From: Thioalkalivibrio sp. ALE14
GTDB lineage: Bacteria; Pseudomonadota; Gammaproteobacteria; Ectothiorhodospirales; Ectothiorhodospiraceae
Reading direction: 5' to 3'
DNA: 64,000 bases
Assembly: GCF_000376845.1 (NCBI RefSeq)
Contig: NZ_AQXY01000023.1
Coordinates: 61,360 to 125,359 of the forward strand
Program-made: the position numbers and the translations under genes
Shown here: positions 55,190 to 64,000 of the stretch, piece after piece
Numbering within the stretch: position 1 is the stretch's first letter
Layout: each line of letters starts with the position of its first letter
Notes under the pieces: model-generated
Told to the model about the DNA's origin: nothing
Databases searched by the model: none
The model's input: the letters and a program-made list of their open reading frames with translations, nothing else

Positions 55190-55858
55190 ATGCTGCCGTT
55201 TGAGGCCTCGACCTGGCTGGCGATCCTGGGCCAGTACAACACCGCGATCTGGCCCCTGCACGGGATCGGCGCACTGCTCGCCCTGGTGGCTGTGGGGCTG
55301 GTGGTTTCGGGTTCGCGTGCGGCTGGCCGCGTCATGGGCCTGCTGCTGGGCCTGCTGTGGATCTGGACCGGGGCCGTATTCTTCGGCGGTTCGCTGGCGC
55401 CCTTTCACTTCGCTGCCGAGTGGCTGGCCGGGGTGTTCGTGGCCCAGGGCCTGATGCTGGTGTTCGCGCTGACCCTGATGGGCCAGGCCCGCTTCGGCTG
55501 GCCCGGTGGGCTCGCGGGTAGCGGCGCGGTCTTGATGATCGTCTACGCGCTGGTGGGCTATCCATTGCTGGATCTCGCGCTGACCGGCACACCCTGGGCA
55601 CAGTTGCAGTACGTCGGGGTGGCGCCCGGGCCGACCATGCTGCTGACCCTGGGGCTGCTGTTACTCGCCCAGTCACGGCCACCGCTGATCCTGGCGATCA
55701 TCCCGGTGCTGTGGGCGCTGGTCACCGGCTACATGGCCTGGGGCCTGGGTCGGTGGCTCGAGTACCTGCCCGCGATCCTCGGTGTGGGTGCGTTCGCGTT
55801 GTTGTTGGCGCGACGTTTCGGGCGAGCGGAGCGGGGGCTGTTCCGTTCGACGGATTGA
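55190..55858 (+). CDS. Multi-helix membrane protein (DUF6064-like)
   Basis: A 222-residue integral membrane protein with about seven hydrophobic helices and short loops. It begins MLPFEASTWLAILGQYNTAI and contains WIWTGAVFFGGSLAPFHFAA, features I associate with DUF6064 proteins. No charged or metal-binding motif suggests a function. It is 37 nt downstream of the aldo/keto reductase and may be in the same transcript. Confidence 0.7.
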   Translation: MLPFEASTWLAILGQYNTAIWPLHGIGALLALVAVGLVVSGSRAAGRVMGLLLGLLWIWTGAVFFGGSLAPFHFAAEWLAGVFVAQGLMLVFALTLMGQARFGWPGGLAGSGAVLMIVYALVGYPLLDLALTGTPWAQLQYVGVAPGPTMLLTLGLLLLAQSRPPLILAIIPVLWALVTGYMAWGLGRWLEYLPAILGVGAFALLLARRFGRAERGLFRSTD

Positions 55859-55933
55859 GCCCGTCTCCGGCCGGTTGGCTGGCGCGTGTGGACGCTTTAG
55901 GCTTGCCGTTTTCGACGTCGCGAGGAGGCCGTC

Positions 55934-56209
55934 ATGTCCATCGAAGTCATCCATCGTCCCGACCACGATCACCTGGAACGCCTGGGAGTGTTCGACTGGC
56001 CGGTCTGGGAGAAGGAGGTCTCGACCTTCCCCTGGCGCTACGACGAGCGCGAGGTCTGCTACATCCTGGAGGGGCAGGTCACGGTGACCCCGGACGGTGG
56101 TGGCGAGCCGGTCACGGTCGGCGAGGGCGACCTGGTCACCTTCCCCGAGGGCATGGACTGTACCTGGGAGATCCACCGCGACATCCGCAAGCACTACCGC
56201 TTTGGCTGA
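55934..56209 (+). CDS. Small cupin-domain protein
   Basis: A 91-residue single cupin barrel of the cupin_3 type. WPVWEKEVSTFPWRYDEREV, YILEGQVTV, GDLVTFPEGMDCTWEIHRDI and the terminal KHYRFG are the conserved parts. The usual metal ligands are reduced to one His and Glu residues, as is common in this subgroup, and its ligand is unknown. GAGGAGG lies a few bases before the ATG. Confidence 0.85.
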   Translation: MSIEVIHRPDHDHLERLGVFDWPVWEKEVSTFPWRYDEREVCYILEGQVTVTPDGGGEPVTVGEGDLVTFPEGMDCTWEIHRDIRKHYRFG

Positions 56210-56238
56210 AATGACTCTGGCCTGCGCTTGGGCCGGGT

Positions 56239-56285
56239 CCTTGCGAGATCGCCACGTCGCTGCGCTCCTCGCGATGACGACGAGT
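56239..56285. repeat. Possible dispersed intergenic repeat
   Basis: On the minus strand this reads as CATCGCGAGGAGCGCAGCGA followed by CGTGGCGATCTCGCAAGGAC, which I recognise as a motif scattered in intergenic regions of many bacteria. The function is unknown; only one copy is seen here. Confidence 0.5.
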
Positions 56286-56344
56286 CTGAGTGCTGTGGAT
56301 GAGGGACGCGGCGCATGGCCCGTTGAAGGGTTGTCGCCAACAGG

Positions 56345-57022
56345 TCAGCGGGCGAGCCAGTGGGTGTTGAGGGGGGTGTGGAAGGTCTCCTCGACGCGGC
56401 GGAGGTAGTAGAGCATGTCGACCGGCAGGTTGATGCCGTCGTGCATCTGCAGGGGGTAGAGGTCGGCGGCGATCACGCAGTCGGCGATCGACGGGTGGCC
56501 GAGGTAGAAGCGGTTGGCGGCCAGGTGCTTGGCCAGTTCCGGCAGGTGGCTCAGTTTGGCGAGCTGGTTGTAGCCGTCGTAGCGGTCGTTGGCCAGCTCC
56601 TCCAGCGACAGGCCGAAGCGGTGCTGCACATGCGCCTTGAAGTCGGCCAGGGCCTCGGCGCTCTCGCCGATGCCGTGAAAGCCCGGCGCCAGCGGGGCGT
56701 AGAGCCGGTCCAGCACGATTTCCACCTTGGCGCGCCAGTCCACCAGGGCCTGCCAGGCGTCCTCGGCGATCACGCCGTCGGATAGTGGCTCGCCGGTCGG
56801 GAACAGGTGGTCGATATCGCGCAGTGCCGTGACCGTGTCGGTGTGCAGCGTACCGTCGTCGGTTTGCAGGATCGGCGACTGGCGCGCCACGCCCAGCTCG
56901 AAGAAGGTCTCGTCGTCGAACCAGTCCAGCGCGCGGGTCTCCAGCGCGACGCCCTTGTAGCCGCAGGCCAGGCGCAGGCGGTCGGCCTTCGCGTCGTGCG
57001 GGAACTGGTAGAGCGTGGCCAT
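56345..57022 (-). CDS. Glutathione S-transferase family protein
   Basis: A 225-residue protein with an N-terminal thioredoxin-like domain (MATLYQFPHDAKADRLRLAC, then SPILQTDDGTLHTDTVTALR) and an all-helical C-terminal domain (FYLGHPSIADCVIAADLYPL, with the N-capping SIAD motif). It lacks an obvious catalytic Cys at the start, so a Tyr or Ser chemistry is more likely. It lies 4 nt after the EVE-domain gene on the same strand. Substrate unknown. Confidence 0.88.
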   Translation of the reverse strand: MATLYQFPHDAKADRLRLACGYKGVALETRALDWFDDETFFELGVARQSPILQTDDGTLHTDTVTALRDIDHLFPTGEPLSDGVIAEDAWQALVDWRAKVEIVLDRLYAPLAPGFHGIGESAEALADFKAHVQHRFGLSLEELANDRYDGYNQLAKLSHLPELAKHLAANRFYLGHPSIADCVIAADLYPLQMHDGINLPVDMLYYLRRVEETFHTPLNTHWLAR

Positions 57023-57026
57023 GCGG

Positions 57027-57491
57027 CTACTTTCCGCGCTGGGCGTGGCTCAGGATGAAGTCCCACTGGTCCTGGGTGATCGGCATCACCGACAGGCGGT
57101 TGCCGCGGCGCACCAGCGGGCAGTCCTCGAGCTGCGGCTGCTGCTTCAGCCAGTCGAGGGTGATGATATCGCCGAATTTTTCCTCGAAGGCGACATCCAC
57201 CCGCAGCCAGCGCGGGTTGTCCGGGTCGCTCTTCGGGTCGTAGTGCGGGTCCTCGGGGTCGAAGGCGCAGGAGTCCGGGTAGGCCTCTTTCTCGATGCGC
57301 AGGATACCGACGATGCCCGGTGGCTTGGCGTTGGAGTGGTAGAAGAAGGCGAGATCGCCCTTCTTCATCTCGTCGCGCATCATGTTGCGCACCTGGTAGT
57401 TGCGGATGCCGTCCCAGGGCTCCACGCCGACGCGTTCCAGGTCGTCGATGCTGAACTCGTCGGGTTCGGACTTCATCAGCCAGTAGGCCAT
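57027..57491 (-). CDS. EVE (PUA-like/YTH-related) domain protein
   Basis: A 154-residue EVE domain, of the group that includes human THYN1, thought to bind modified bases in DNA or RNA. Conserved parts are MAYWLMKSEPDEFSIDDL, WDGIRNYQVRNMMR, GDLAFFYHSNAKPPGIVGI and PRWLRVDVAF. Start is ATG at 57491. Followed closely by the GST gene and preceded by the 5-FCL gene in the same direction. Confidence 0.93.
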   Translation of the reverse strand: MAYWLMKSEPDEFSIDDLERVGVEPWDGIRNYQVRNMMRDEMKKGDLAFFYHSNAKPPGIVGILRIEKEAYPDSCAFDPEDPHYDPKSDPDNPRWLRVDVAFEEKFGDIITLDWLKQQPQLEDCPLVRRGNRLSVMPITQDQWDFILSHAQRGK

Positions 57492-57523
57492 GCGGGCTCC
57501 TCGTGCCAAATGAGGGGGTGTGG

Positions 57524-58198
57524 TCAGGTGTGCGTATTGTGCCGCGCGCGGTCCGGCAGCGCATGCCAGCCCTGCTCGGTGACAACGCCATCCAGCGGGA
57601 CGTCCCAGGGCTGTGAGGGCAACGTCGGGACGCCCTGCAGCGAGTGCGCCACGCCGATCAGTTTCGGCCGGCGGATGCCAAAGCGGCGCCGGGCAAAGTA
57701 GCGGTCGTAGTAGCCCGCCCCCATGCCCATGCGGTTGCCGGCGGTGTCAAAGGCCACCAGGGGCATCAGCACCACCTGCATCTCGCGGCGCCAGATGCGC
57801 GGGGCATCCGGGCAGGGCTCGGCGATGCCGAAGCCGTTGTGGCAGAGCGCATCCCCGGGGGCCCAGGCATGGAAGTGCATGCGCCCCGGACGCTTGTCGT
57901 CCATCACCGGCAGGGCAATGCGGGTGCCGCGTCCGGCCAGGGCGACCGTGAGGGGTGTCAGGTCGACCTCGCCGCGCAGGCCCCGGTAGGCGCCGATGCA
58001 GCGGGGCTGCCAGCGCTCGAACCAGCGCAGCAGGTGTTCGCAGATGGCGGCGGAGTGCTGGTCGAGCTGGGCGTCCGACAGCGCGGCGCGCGCGCGGCGC
58101 AGGCGCAGGCGCAGGGCGCGCAGATCCCCGGGGGATTCCATGGGGGGCGATTCAATGGACGAACGCGAATCGTGAACGGAGTCGGTTTCCGCAGGCAT
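57524..58198 (-). CDS. fau: 5-formyltetrahydrofolate cyclo-ligase
   Basis: Converts 5-formyl-THF to 5,10-methenyl-THF with ATP. The protein has 224 residues from the ATG at 58198, or 205 from the ATG at 58141, closer to the family norm. The core includes IGAYRGLRGEVDLTPL, ALPVMDDKRPGRMHFHAW, LMPLVAFDTAGNRMGMGAGY followed by YDRYFA, and VPLDGVVTEQG. It lies directly downstream of 6S RNA on the same strand, the arrangement called ssrS-ygfA in E. coli, so it can be co-transcribed with that RNA. Confidence 0.93.
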   Translation of the reverse strand: MPAETDSVHDSRSSIESPPMESPGDLRALRLRLRRARAALSDAQLDQHSAAICEHLLRWFERWQPRCIGAYRGLRGEVDLTPLTVALAGRGTRIALPVMDDKRPGRMHFHAWAPGDALCHNGFGIAEPCPDAPRIWRREMQVVLMPLVAFDTAGNRMGMGAGYYDRYFARRRFGIRRPKLIGVAHSLQGVPTLPSQPWDVPLDGVVTEQGWHALPDRARHNTHT

Positions 58199-58249
58199 AG
58201 AGGGTTCGGGATTGGAAATCGGGATCAGAAAAGAAGTGGACGCGCCCCG

Positions 58250-58428
58250 CGGGCGCCGGCGTGACCTTTGACCTTGAACCTGAGGTTCAGGTGGGAGAAG
58301 TCTCCGAATCTTTAGGCTTTCCGCTCGAAGACGGACATGCACAGCGAAACGGAAGTACTCGGTCCCGTGGTGAAGAATTAAGGCTCAAGGGTACCACCGG
58401 GCCACAATCGAACGCCGCAGTGACGCGT
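58250..58428 (-). ncRNA. ssrS: 6S RNA
   Basis: Minus-strand RNA of about 180 nt that binds the sigma70 RNA polymerase in stationary phase. Recognisable blocks, in order and as in E. coli, are ACCCTTGAGCC followed by TTCTTCACC, GTGCATGTCCGTC, AAGCCTAAAG, and CACCTGAACCTCAGGTTCAA (E. coli CACCTTGAACCAAGGGTTCA). GCGGCGT near the 5' end pairs with ACGCCGGC near the 3' end. A -10-like CATAAT lies at 58442-58437, supporting a 5' end near 58428. Ends are estimates. The 5-FCL gene follows, as expected. Confidence 0.82.
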
Positions 58429-58508
58429 CCGGTTTCATTATGGACCAAACCTCCGGGGTTGCGCGCAACCCCCGTGACAGTAGGGGATCCACCCGGATGT
58501 GAATGCCT

Positions 58509-58946
58509 TCAGCACTGTTCCCAGGGCAGACCGTGGTAGCGCCAGCCGCCGCGGGTGGAGCGTTGGTGGTTCTCGTCCAGCGGGCCTTCGAAGCCTTCCT
58601 CCACCGAAAAGACATGCTCGATGCCGGCATCCACCAGGGCCTGACCGGCATCCAGCGTGCGCTTGCCGCTGCGGCAGATCAGGTACAGGGCCGGGGCCTC
58701 TTCGCTGTGATCGCTGACGCCGCCCAGCAGCAGCTTGCGGACCTGGGGCACGAACTGCGGATTCACGGTCCAGTCGGGTTCGTCGATCCACGGGATATGG
58801 ACCGAGCCGGTCGGATGCCCGACAAACAGGTATTCCATGGTCGAGCGGACGTCGATCAGCAGATCGCGCGGGCGGGCCTGCAGCCGCTCGTAGGTCTCCA
58901 CCGGCGAGATGCGAATGGGCGTTCTGGAAGGGTTGTCTGGGGGCAT
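58509..58946 (-). CDS. Rhodanese-like sulfurtransferase
   Basis: A 145-residue single rhodanese domain. RISPVETYERLQ, LLIDVRSTMEYLFVGHPTGS, HIPWIDEPDWTVN and the catalytic loop LICRSGKRTLDAGQAL with the active Cys are intact. Such proteins move sulfane sulfur. The ATG at 58946 is used; upstream in-frame sequence is not conserved-looking. It lies 50 nt downstream of the HbpS-type gene on the same strand. Its 3' end is 80 nt from 6S RNA. Confidence 0.92.
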   Translation of the reverse strand: MPPDNPSRTPIRISPVETYERLQARPRDLLIDVRSTMEYLFVGHPTGSVHIPWIDEPDWTVNPQFVPQVRKLLLGGVSDHSEEAPALYLICRSGKRTLDAGQALVDAGIEHVFSVEEGFEGPLDENHQRSTRGGWRYHGLPWEQC

Positions 58947-58996
58947 GGTCTCGAACCGGCTATCGGGATGGGCGCCGTCCCTGGCACCCAAGTGGA

Positions 58997-59503
58997 CTAC
59001 ATCACGAAGTCGAGGCGTTCCTGGACCCGGTCGATCCCGGCCTGGGCGCATTCCTCGTCGAGGTCGCCGCCCGGCGCGCCGGAGACGCCTACCGCGCCCA
59101 GCATACTGCCGGCGGCTTCGATCGGCAGGCCACCCGCCAGCATGATGATGCCATCGACGTGGTTCATCTCCATGCGGATGTCTTCGCGGTTGTCGCGGAA
59201 GTTACCCGAAGTGGTGCCCGACATGGTCACAGCGCGCGCCTTGTCGCCAGCGATCTGGATGGTCTGCACACCGGCCATGCGGTCGCGCATCACGACCTGA
59301 TCGTTGCCGGCCCGGTCGACCACGACGGCCGTGGCTTGATAGCCCATCTCGCGGCAGGCCTCGACGGCGCCCATGGCGATGTCGTTGGCCAGCTCCAGGG
59401 TCATGAAGCGTTGGGTGTAGACATCGGCCTGGGCGCTGCTGGCCAGGCCCAGGCACAGGGCCGTAACGGCGCCGGCTGCGAGGCGGGTCAGGGATTTCGG
59501 CAT
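58997..59503 (-). CDS. Exported GlcG/HbpS-type heme-binding domain protein
   Basis: A 168-residue protein with a Sec signal ([20 protein letters not shown], cleavage near AQA-DVY) and a GlcG/HbpS domain: [17 protein letters not shown] [60 protein letters not shown] and [13 protein letters not shown]. Relatives bind heme or act in redox stress sensing, but the role here is unknown. GGAGGA stands just before the ATG at 59503. It is divergent from aroC. Confidence 0.88.
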   Translation of the reverse strand: MPKSLTRLAAGAVTALCLGLASSAQADVYTQRFMTLELANDIAMGAVEACREMGYQATAVVVDRAGNDQVVMRDRMAGVQTIQIAGDKARAVTMSGTTSGNFRDNREDIRMEMNHVDGIIMLAGGLPIEAAGSMLGAVGVSGAPGGDLDEECAQAGIDRVQERLDFVM

Positions 59504-59651
59504 GGTTTCCTCCTTTCTGGTTATAGATGCTGCACGCCGATCATGGCAGATAGGGGACGCGCTTGCCGGGCGCGCCATTCCGCCCGCCGCTGACCGCCCG
59601 CCGGGTGAGGGAACAGGCGACAGCCGGCGCGGCCGCGGCTACACTACGCGC

Positions 59652-60755
59652 ATGTCGGGAAACAGCTTTGGGCGACTGTTCGTCGTCAGTACCTTTGGTG
59701 AAAGTCACGGGCCGGCCCTGGGCGCGGTGGTGGACGGCTGTCCGCCCGGCCTGGAGCTGTGCGAGGAGGATCTGCAGTTCGACCTCGATCGCCGCCGGCC
59801 GGGGCAGTCGCGCCACACCACCCAGCGCCGCGAACCGGACCAGGTGCGCATCCTCTCGGGGGTCTTCGAGGGGCGCACCACCGGCACGCCGATCGGTCTG
59901 CTGATCGAGAACGTGGACCAGCGCTCCAAGGACTACAGCGAGATCATGGATCGCTTCCGTCCCGGGCATGCGGACTACACCTACCATCAGAAATACGGCG
60001 TGCGCGACTATCGCGGCGGCGGGCGCAGCTCCGCGCGCGAGACGGCGCTGCGGGTCGCGGCCGGCGGCATTGCGCGGCGCTATCTCGAACAGCGCTACGG
60101 CATCACCATCCGGGGCTGGCTGTCACAGCTGGGCCCGATCGAGCTGGAAGCGAAGCAGCCGGAGATCGCGAACGACAACCCGTTCTTCTCCCCGGACCCG
60201 GACAAGGTGCCGGAGCTGGAGGAGTACATGGACGCCCTGCGCAAGTCGGGCGATTCCATCGGCGCGCGGGTCACCGTCGAGGCCACCGGCGTGCCCGCCG
60301 GCTGGGGCGAGCCGGTATTCGACCGTCTGGATGCCGAGCTGGCGCATGCGCTGATGAGCATCAACGCGGTGAAGGGCGTGGAGATCGGCGCGGGCTTCGA
60401 GTCCGTGACTCAGCGCGGCACCGAGCATCGCGACGAGATCACCCCCGAGGGCTTCCTGTCCAACCATGCCGGCGGCGTGCTGGGCGGCATCAGCACGGGG
60501 CAGGCAGTGCGGGCCAGCATCGCCATGAAGCCGACCTCCAGCATCCGCCTGCCCGGGCGCAGCATCAACACCGCCGGCGAGCCGGTGGAGGTGGTGACCA
60601 AGGGGCGGCACGATCCCTGCGTGGGCATCCGCGCGACCCCGATCGCCGAGGCGATGATGGCGCTGGTGCTGATGGACCATGCCCTGCGCCACCGCGGGCA
60701 GAACGCCGACGTGGCGGATACGGGCCTCGCGCTGCGCGACCACCCTGGCGAATGA
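59652..60755 (+). CDS. aroC: Chorismate synthase
   Basis: Last step of the shikimate pathway, converting EPSP to chorismate with reduced FMN. The 367 residues start [20 protein letters not shown], the family signature with the active His, and contain [21 protein letters not shown] [40 protein letters not shown] and [19 protein letters not shown]. The ATG at 59652 is chosen because the longer frame reads through the promoter gap. Followed by an MFS gene 45 nt later. Confidence 0.97.
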   Translation: MSGNSFGRLFVVSTFGESHGPALGAVVDGCPPGLELCEEDLQFDLDRRRPGQSRHTTQRREPDQVRILSGVFEGRTTGTPIGLLIENVDQRSKDYSEIMDRFRPGHADYTYHQKYGVRDYRGGGRSSARETALRVAAGGIARRYLEQRYGITIRGWLSQLGPIELEAKQPEIANDNPFFSPDPDKVPELEEYMDALRKSGDSIGARVTVEATGVPAGWGEPVFDRLDAELAHALMSINAVKGVEIGAGFESVTQRGTEHRDEITPEGFLSNHAGGVLGGISTGQAVRASIAMKPTSSIRLPGRSINTAGEPVEVVTKGRHDPCVGIRATPIAEAMMALVLMDHALRHRGQNADVADTGLALRDHPGE

Positions 60756-60800
60756 CGCGGCCGTCCGGCCGTATCGTTCCGAACCGATAGCGGGCCTGCC

Positions 60801-61964
60801 ATGGCCGTGACGCAGAACGCGCGCCTGTCCGCGGTTTACTTCTTCTATTTCGCCAGCCTTGGCGCCTTCATGCCGTTCTGGGGGCCGTATCTCTCCGAGG
60901 AGGGGTTCAGCGGCGCCCAGATCGGCGAGCTGATGGCGATCGTGCTGGCGACCAAGATCATTGCGCCCAATGTCTGGGGCTGGCTCGCGGACCGCGCCGG
61001 CGCACACATGCCGATCGCGCGCTGGGGCGCGCTGGGCGGGGCGGTCGCCTTCACCGGCGTGCTGTTGTACACCGGGTACTGGTGGCTCGCGGTGGTGATG
61101 GCCGCCTACAGCTTCTTCTGGAACGCGATCCTGCCGCAGTTCGAGGCCACCACCATGCGCTCGCTGGGGCAGGATGCGCATCGTTACGCCCTGGTGCGGC
61201 TGTGGGGGTCGGTCGGCTTCATCGTCGCGGTTGCGGTGCTGGGCTGGGCCTTCGACCGGATTGCCGTGGCCTGGCTGCCGTGGATCGTATTGGCGGTGCT
61301 GATCGCGGTGGTGGCGGCTTCGCAGTTCGTGCGCGAACCGGTGCGTAACCATGAGGAAGACAACAACGCCCCGCCGCTGCTGACGGTGCTGCGCCGCCCC
61401 GAGGTGATCGCGCTGTTCGTGGCCTGCTTCTTCATGCAGGCCAGCCACGGGCCGTACTACGCCTTCTTCACCCTGTACCTGGAAGAGGCCGGGTTCTCGC
61501 GCTCGGTGGCCGGGCAGCTGTGGGCGCTGGGGGTCGCGGCCGAGGTGGTGCTGTTCCTGCTGATGCCGCGCCTGATCCTGCGCTTCGGCGCGTGGATGCT
61601 GGTCTCCGCGGCGCTGGTGCTGACCACCCTGCGCTGGGGGCTGCTGGCGGCCGTTCCCGACTCGCTGCCGATGCTGCTGTTCATTCAGATCCTGCATGCG
61701 GCCAGCTACGGGGTGTACCACGCGGCGGCCATTTCGCTGATTCACTATTTTTTCCCGGGGCGCCTCCAGGGGCGCGGGCAGGCGCTGTACTCGTCGCTGG
61801 CCTTCGGGCTCGGCGGGGCGATGGGCTCGCTGGTGGCCGGCTACCTGTGGGACGGCATCAGCCCGGCCTCGGTGTACGTGTTCGCCGCGTTCCTGGCCGC
61901 CGCTGGCGTGATCGCCTCGGTGTACGGGGAATGGCGCTTCCGCACGCCGGTGCGCACCCTCTGA
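60801..61964 (+). CDS. MFS transporter (PPP/HcaT-like)
   Basis: A 387-residue major facilitator with 12 predicted helices. The N-terminus SAVYFFYFASLGAFMPFWGP and the loop WGWLADRAGAHMPIARWG are like those of the phenylpropionate-permease subgroup (HcaT, MFS_1_like), as are YALVRLWGSVGFI and the C-terminal LQGRGQALYSSLAFGLGGAM. The true substrate is unknown. It lies between aroC and dapB on the same strand. Confidence 0.88.
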   Translation: MAVTQNARLSAVYFFYFASLGAFMPFWGPYLSEEGFSGAQIGELMAIVLATKIIAPNVWGWLADRAGAHMPIARWGALGGAVAFTGVLLYTGYWWLAVVMAAYSFFWNAILPQFEATTMRSLGQDAHRYALVRLWGSVGFIVAVAVLGWAFDRIAVAWLPWIVLAVLIAVVAASQFVREPVRNHEEDNNAPPLLTVLRRPEVIALFVACFFMQASHGPYYAFFTLYLEEAGFSRSVAGQLWALGVAAEVVLFLLMPRLILRFGAWMLVSAALVLTTLRWGLLAAVPDSLPMLLFIQILHAASYGVYHAAAISLIHYFFPGRLQGRGQALYSSLAFGLGGAMGSLVAGYLWDGISPASVYVFAAFLAAAGVIASVYGEWRFRTPVRTL

Positions 61965-62026
61965 ATCGACCGAGTGAGGGTGGCCCCACTGGCGCGCACG
62001 GTCGAAGCTTCGTAGGGTGCGCGTAA

Positions 62027-62854
<828 letters not shown>

Positions 62855-62911
62855 CCAGCGGCGCCGACAGGCGCTTCATCGGCCGCAGTATCCTTTGATG
62901 TCCGTGTCTCG

Positions 62912-63055
62912 GTGCCTTCGTCTAGCCGCCTGCCTAGTGTTGGCTGGTCCTGGTTCGACATCCGGTGTTTAGGGTGCCTTCGGTCCGCCGCTTGCGCTGT
63001 ATTGGTGGCTGGTCCCGGTTCATCCTTCGGTGTTTACGGTGCCTTCGGTCTGCAT
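62912..63055 (+). repeat. Tandem imperfect repeat, 62-65 bp period
   Basis: GTGCCTTCG recurs at 62912, 62974 and 63039, and GGTGTTTAGG / GGTGTTTACG precede the second and third copies, with GGCTGGTCC(T/C)GGTTC in each unit. It lies just after dapB and runs into repeat copy A; the first 57 bases after the dapB stop show nothing. Confidence 0.7.
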
Positions 63056-63063
63056 ACTGCCGA

Positions 63064-63220
63064 GCGCTGACTCGCCAGCGCGCCCCGAGGTCCTTTCTTG
63101 CTTGCCCAAGAAAGGACCCAAAGAAGGGCACCCGGATTTCGCCCGGGAACCTCGCTCCGGACGCGCTGGGCCGGCGGCGCTGAACTCGCTACGCTGCGCT
63201 TCTCTCAGACATCCAGCGCC
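63064..63220 (+). repeat. Dispersed repeat, copy A
   Basis: Begins GCGCTGACTCGCCAGCGCGC, has a perfect 12-bp hairpin (GGTCCTTTCTTG / CAAGAAAGGACC, 63089-63118), then GGCGGCGCTGAACTCGCT and ends CTCAGACATCCAGCGCC. An inverted copy stands at 63501-63681. No credible gene is inside; 63221-63500 between the copies shows nothing recognisable. Confidence 0.8.
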
Positions 63221-63500
63221 TTCTCCCGGCCCATCACGCCCTCCGCGAGGGGCTCCATACGGGAGGTGAAAGTCAAAACCGACCGTATCCCCACGCTTCT
63301 GCCTAACCATAGGCATCGCCGCCCGCAGGCCCCCGGCGCCCGCTCTGCGGGCGCGGCACGCAACGGCCGAAGGCCGAGCGTGCCGAAGATCCTCGAAGAC
63401 CTAGCCATCATCCATTAGCAATATCGTCGGAACGGCCGTTGTTTGGACCTTCCTCCCCGTTGTCGTCGCGCCGAGTGGAGAGGGTTTTCGCGGGATAAGA

Positions 63501-63681
63501 GGCGCTGGATGTCTGAGCGGAGCCGAAGGCGCAGCGAGTTCAGCGCCGCCCGCGAAAAGCCTCGGAGCGAGGGAAACCCCGGCCCGCACAGCGGGCCGGG
63601 GTCGCGGCAGTCGGGCGTGTTTCTTGGTGACTTCTTTGCACGAGCAAAGAAGTCACTCGGGGCGCGCTGGCGAGTCAGCGC
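63501..63681 (-). repeat. Dispersed repeat, copy B (inverted)
   Basis: On the minus strand it repeats the landmarks of copy A in the same order: GCGCTGACTCGCCAGCGCGC, a hairpin at the same place but of different sequence (GTGACTTCTTTGC / GCAAAGAAGTCAC, 63627-63656), GGCGGCGCTGAACTCGCTGC and CTCAGACATCCAGCGCC. GGTGTTTACGTGCCTTCGG follows outside, as in the tandem repeat. Confidence 0.8.
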
Positions 63682-63748
63682 ATGGCAGGCGGCCGGCCGA
63701 AGGCACGTAAACACCAGAGGACGAACCAGGCCTAGCCAAAAATCGGCA

Positions 63749-64000
<252 letters not shown>

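Noticed and set aside
58199..58342. N-terminal extension of the 5-FCL protein
   Set aside because: It would be read from inside 6S RNA and shows no family similarity.
58455..58472. The palindrome GGGGTTGCGCGCAACCCC as a terminator
   Set aside because: No T-run follows on either strand; it may be an operator or chance, so it is not listed as a feature.

Overview
The window looks like a chromosomal segment of a GC-rich gammaproteobacterium. Gene content (rpoZ-spoT with gmk, rplU-rpmA-obgE-proB, guaBA, ftsK-lolA-rarA, 6S RNA next to the 5-formyl-THF cyclo-ligase gene) is typical of that class. A betaine-type BCCT carrier, a K+/H+ type antiporter, a Na/phosphate carrier and a DsrE-family protein suggest a salt-adapted, possibly sulfur-metabolising member of the Ectothiorhodospiraceae such as Thioalkalivibrio. 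That placement is inference; no rRNA gene is present.

Layout. 1-10.6 kb: housekeeping genes on both strands: spoT (cut by the left edge), rpoZ, gmk, tRNA-Pro(CGG), ispB, then rplU, rpmA, obgE and proB; a perfect 32-bp inverted REP-like repeat; xseA and a DUF4197 protein; then guaB. 10.7-12.3 kb: guaA. 12.3-21.5 kb: a signalling operon of two very large paralogous hybrid-free histidine kinases, a single-domain response regulator and an HPt-REC-REC-GGDEF diguanylate cyclase, all overlapping by 4 nt or nearly so. A membrane-anchored BLUF blue-light sensor and an HDOD protein face it. 23.1-28 kb: a PIN-like 'RNA ligase partner', an archaeal-type (Rnl3-like) RNA ligase, a Na/Pi carrier and a beta-CASP metallo-RNase. 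28.1-34.2 kb: PEBP protein, BCCT carrier, CPA1 antiporter, two tandem PII-like proteins and a SlyD-like/methyltransferase fusion. 34.4-41.3 kb: ftsK, lolA, rarA, a VTT membrane protein, a GDT1-type Mn exporter, a small membrane protein and a DsrE protein.

41.4-54.2 kb is the most complete system: nitrate assimilation. A NIT-ANTAR antiterminator (NasR-like) gene with its own putative sigma54 promoter is followed by a 447-nt leader. That leader holds two NtrC-like sites, a sigma54 promoter with exact GG-N10-GC spacing, two hairpins with the A1/G4 hexaloops that ANTAR proteins bind, and an intrinsic terminator whose 5' arm is shared with the second hairpin. Behind it lie an ABC nitrate importer (nasFED), nirB, nirD, nasA, cysG and hemD, so import, reduction to ammonium and the siroheme supply are co-transcribed.

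54.2-62.9 kb: Tat-exported aldo/keto reductase, small membrane and cupin proteins, GST, EVE protein, 5-FCL and 6S RNA, rhodanese, HbpS/GlcG-type protein, aroC, an MFS carrier and dapB. 62.9-64 kb is gene-free apart from the right edge: tandem and inverted dispersed repeats with covarying hairpins, then the end of an IS3-family element cut by the window.
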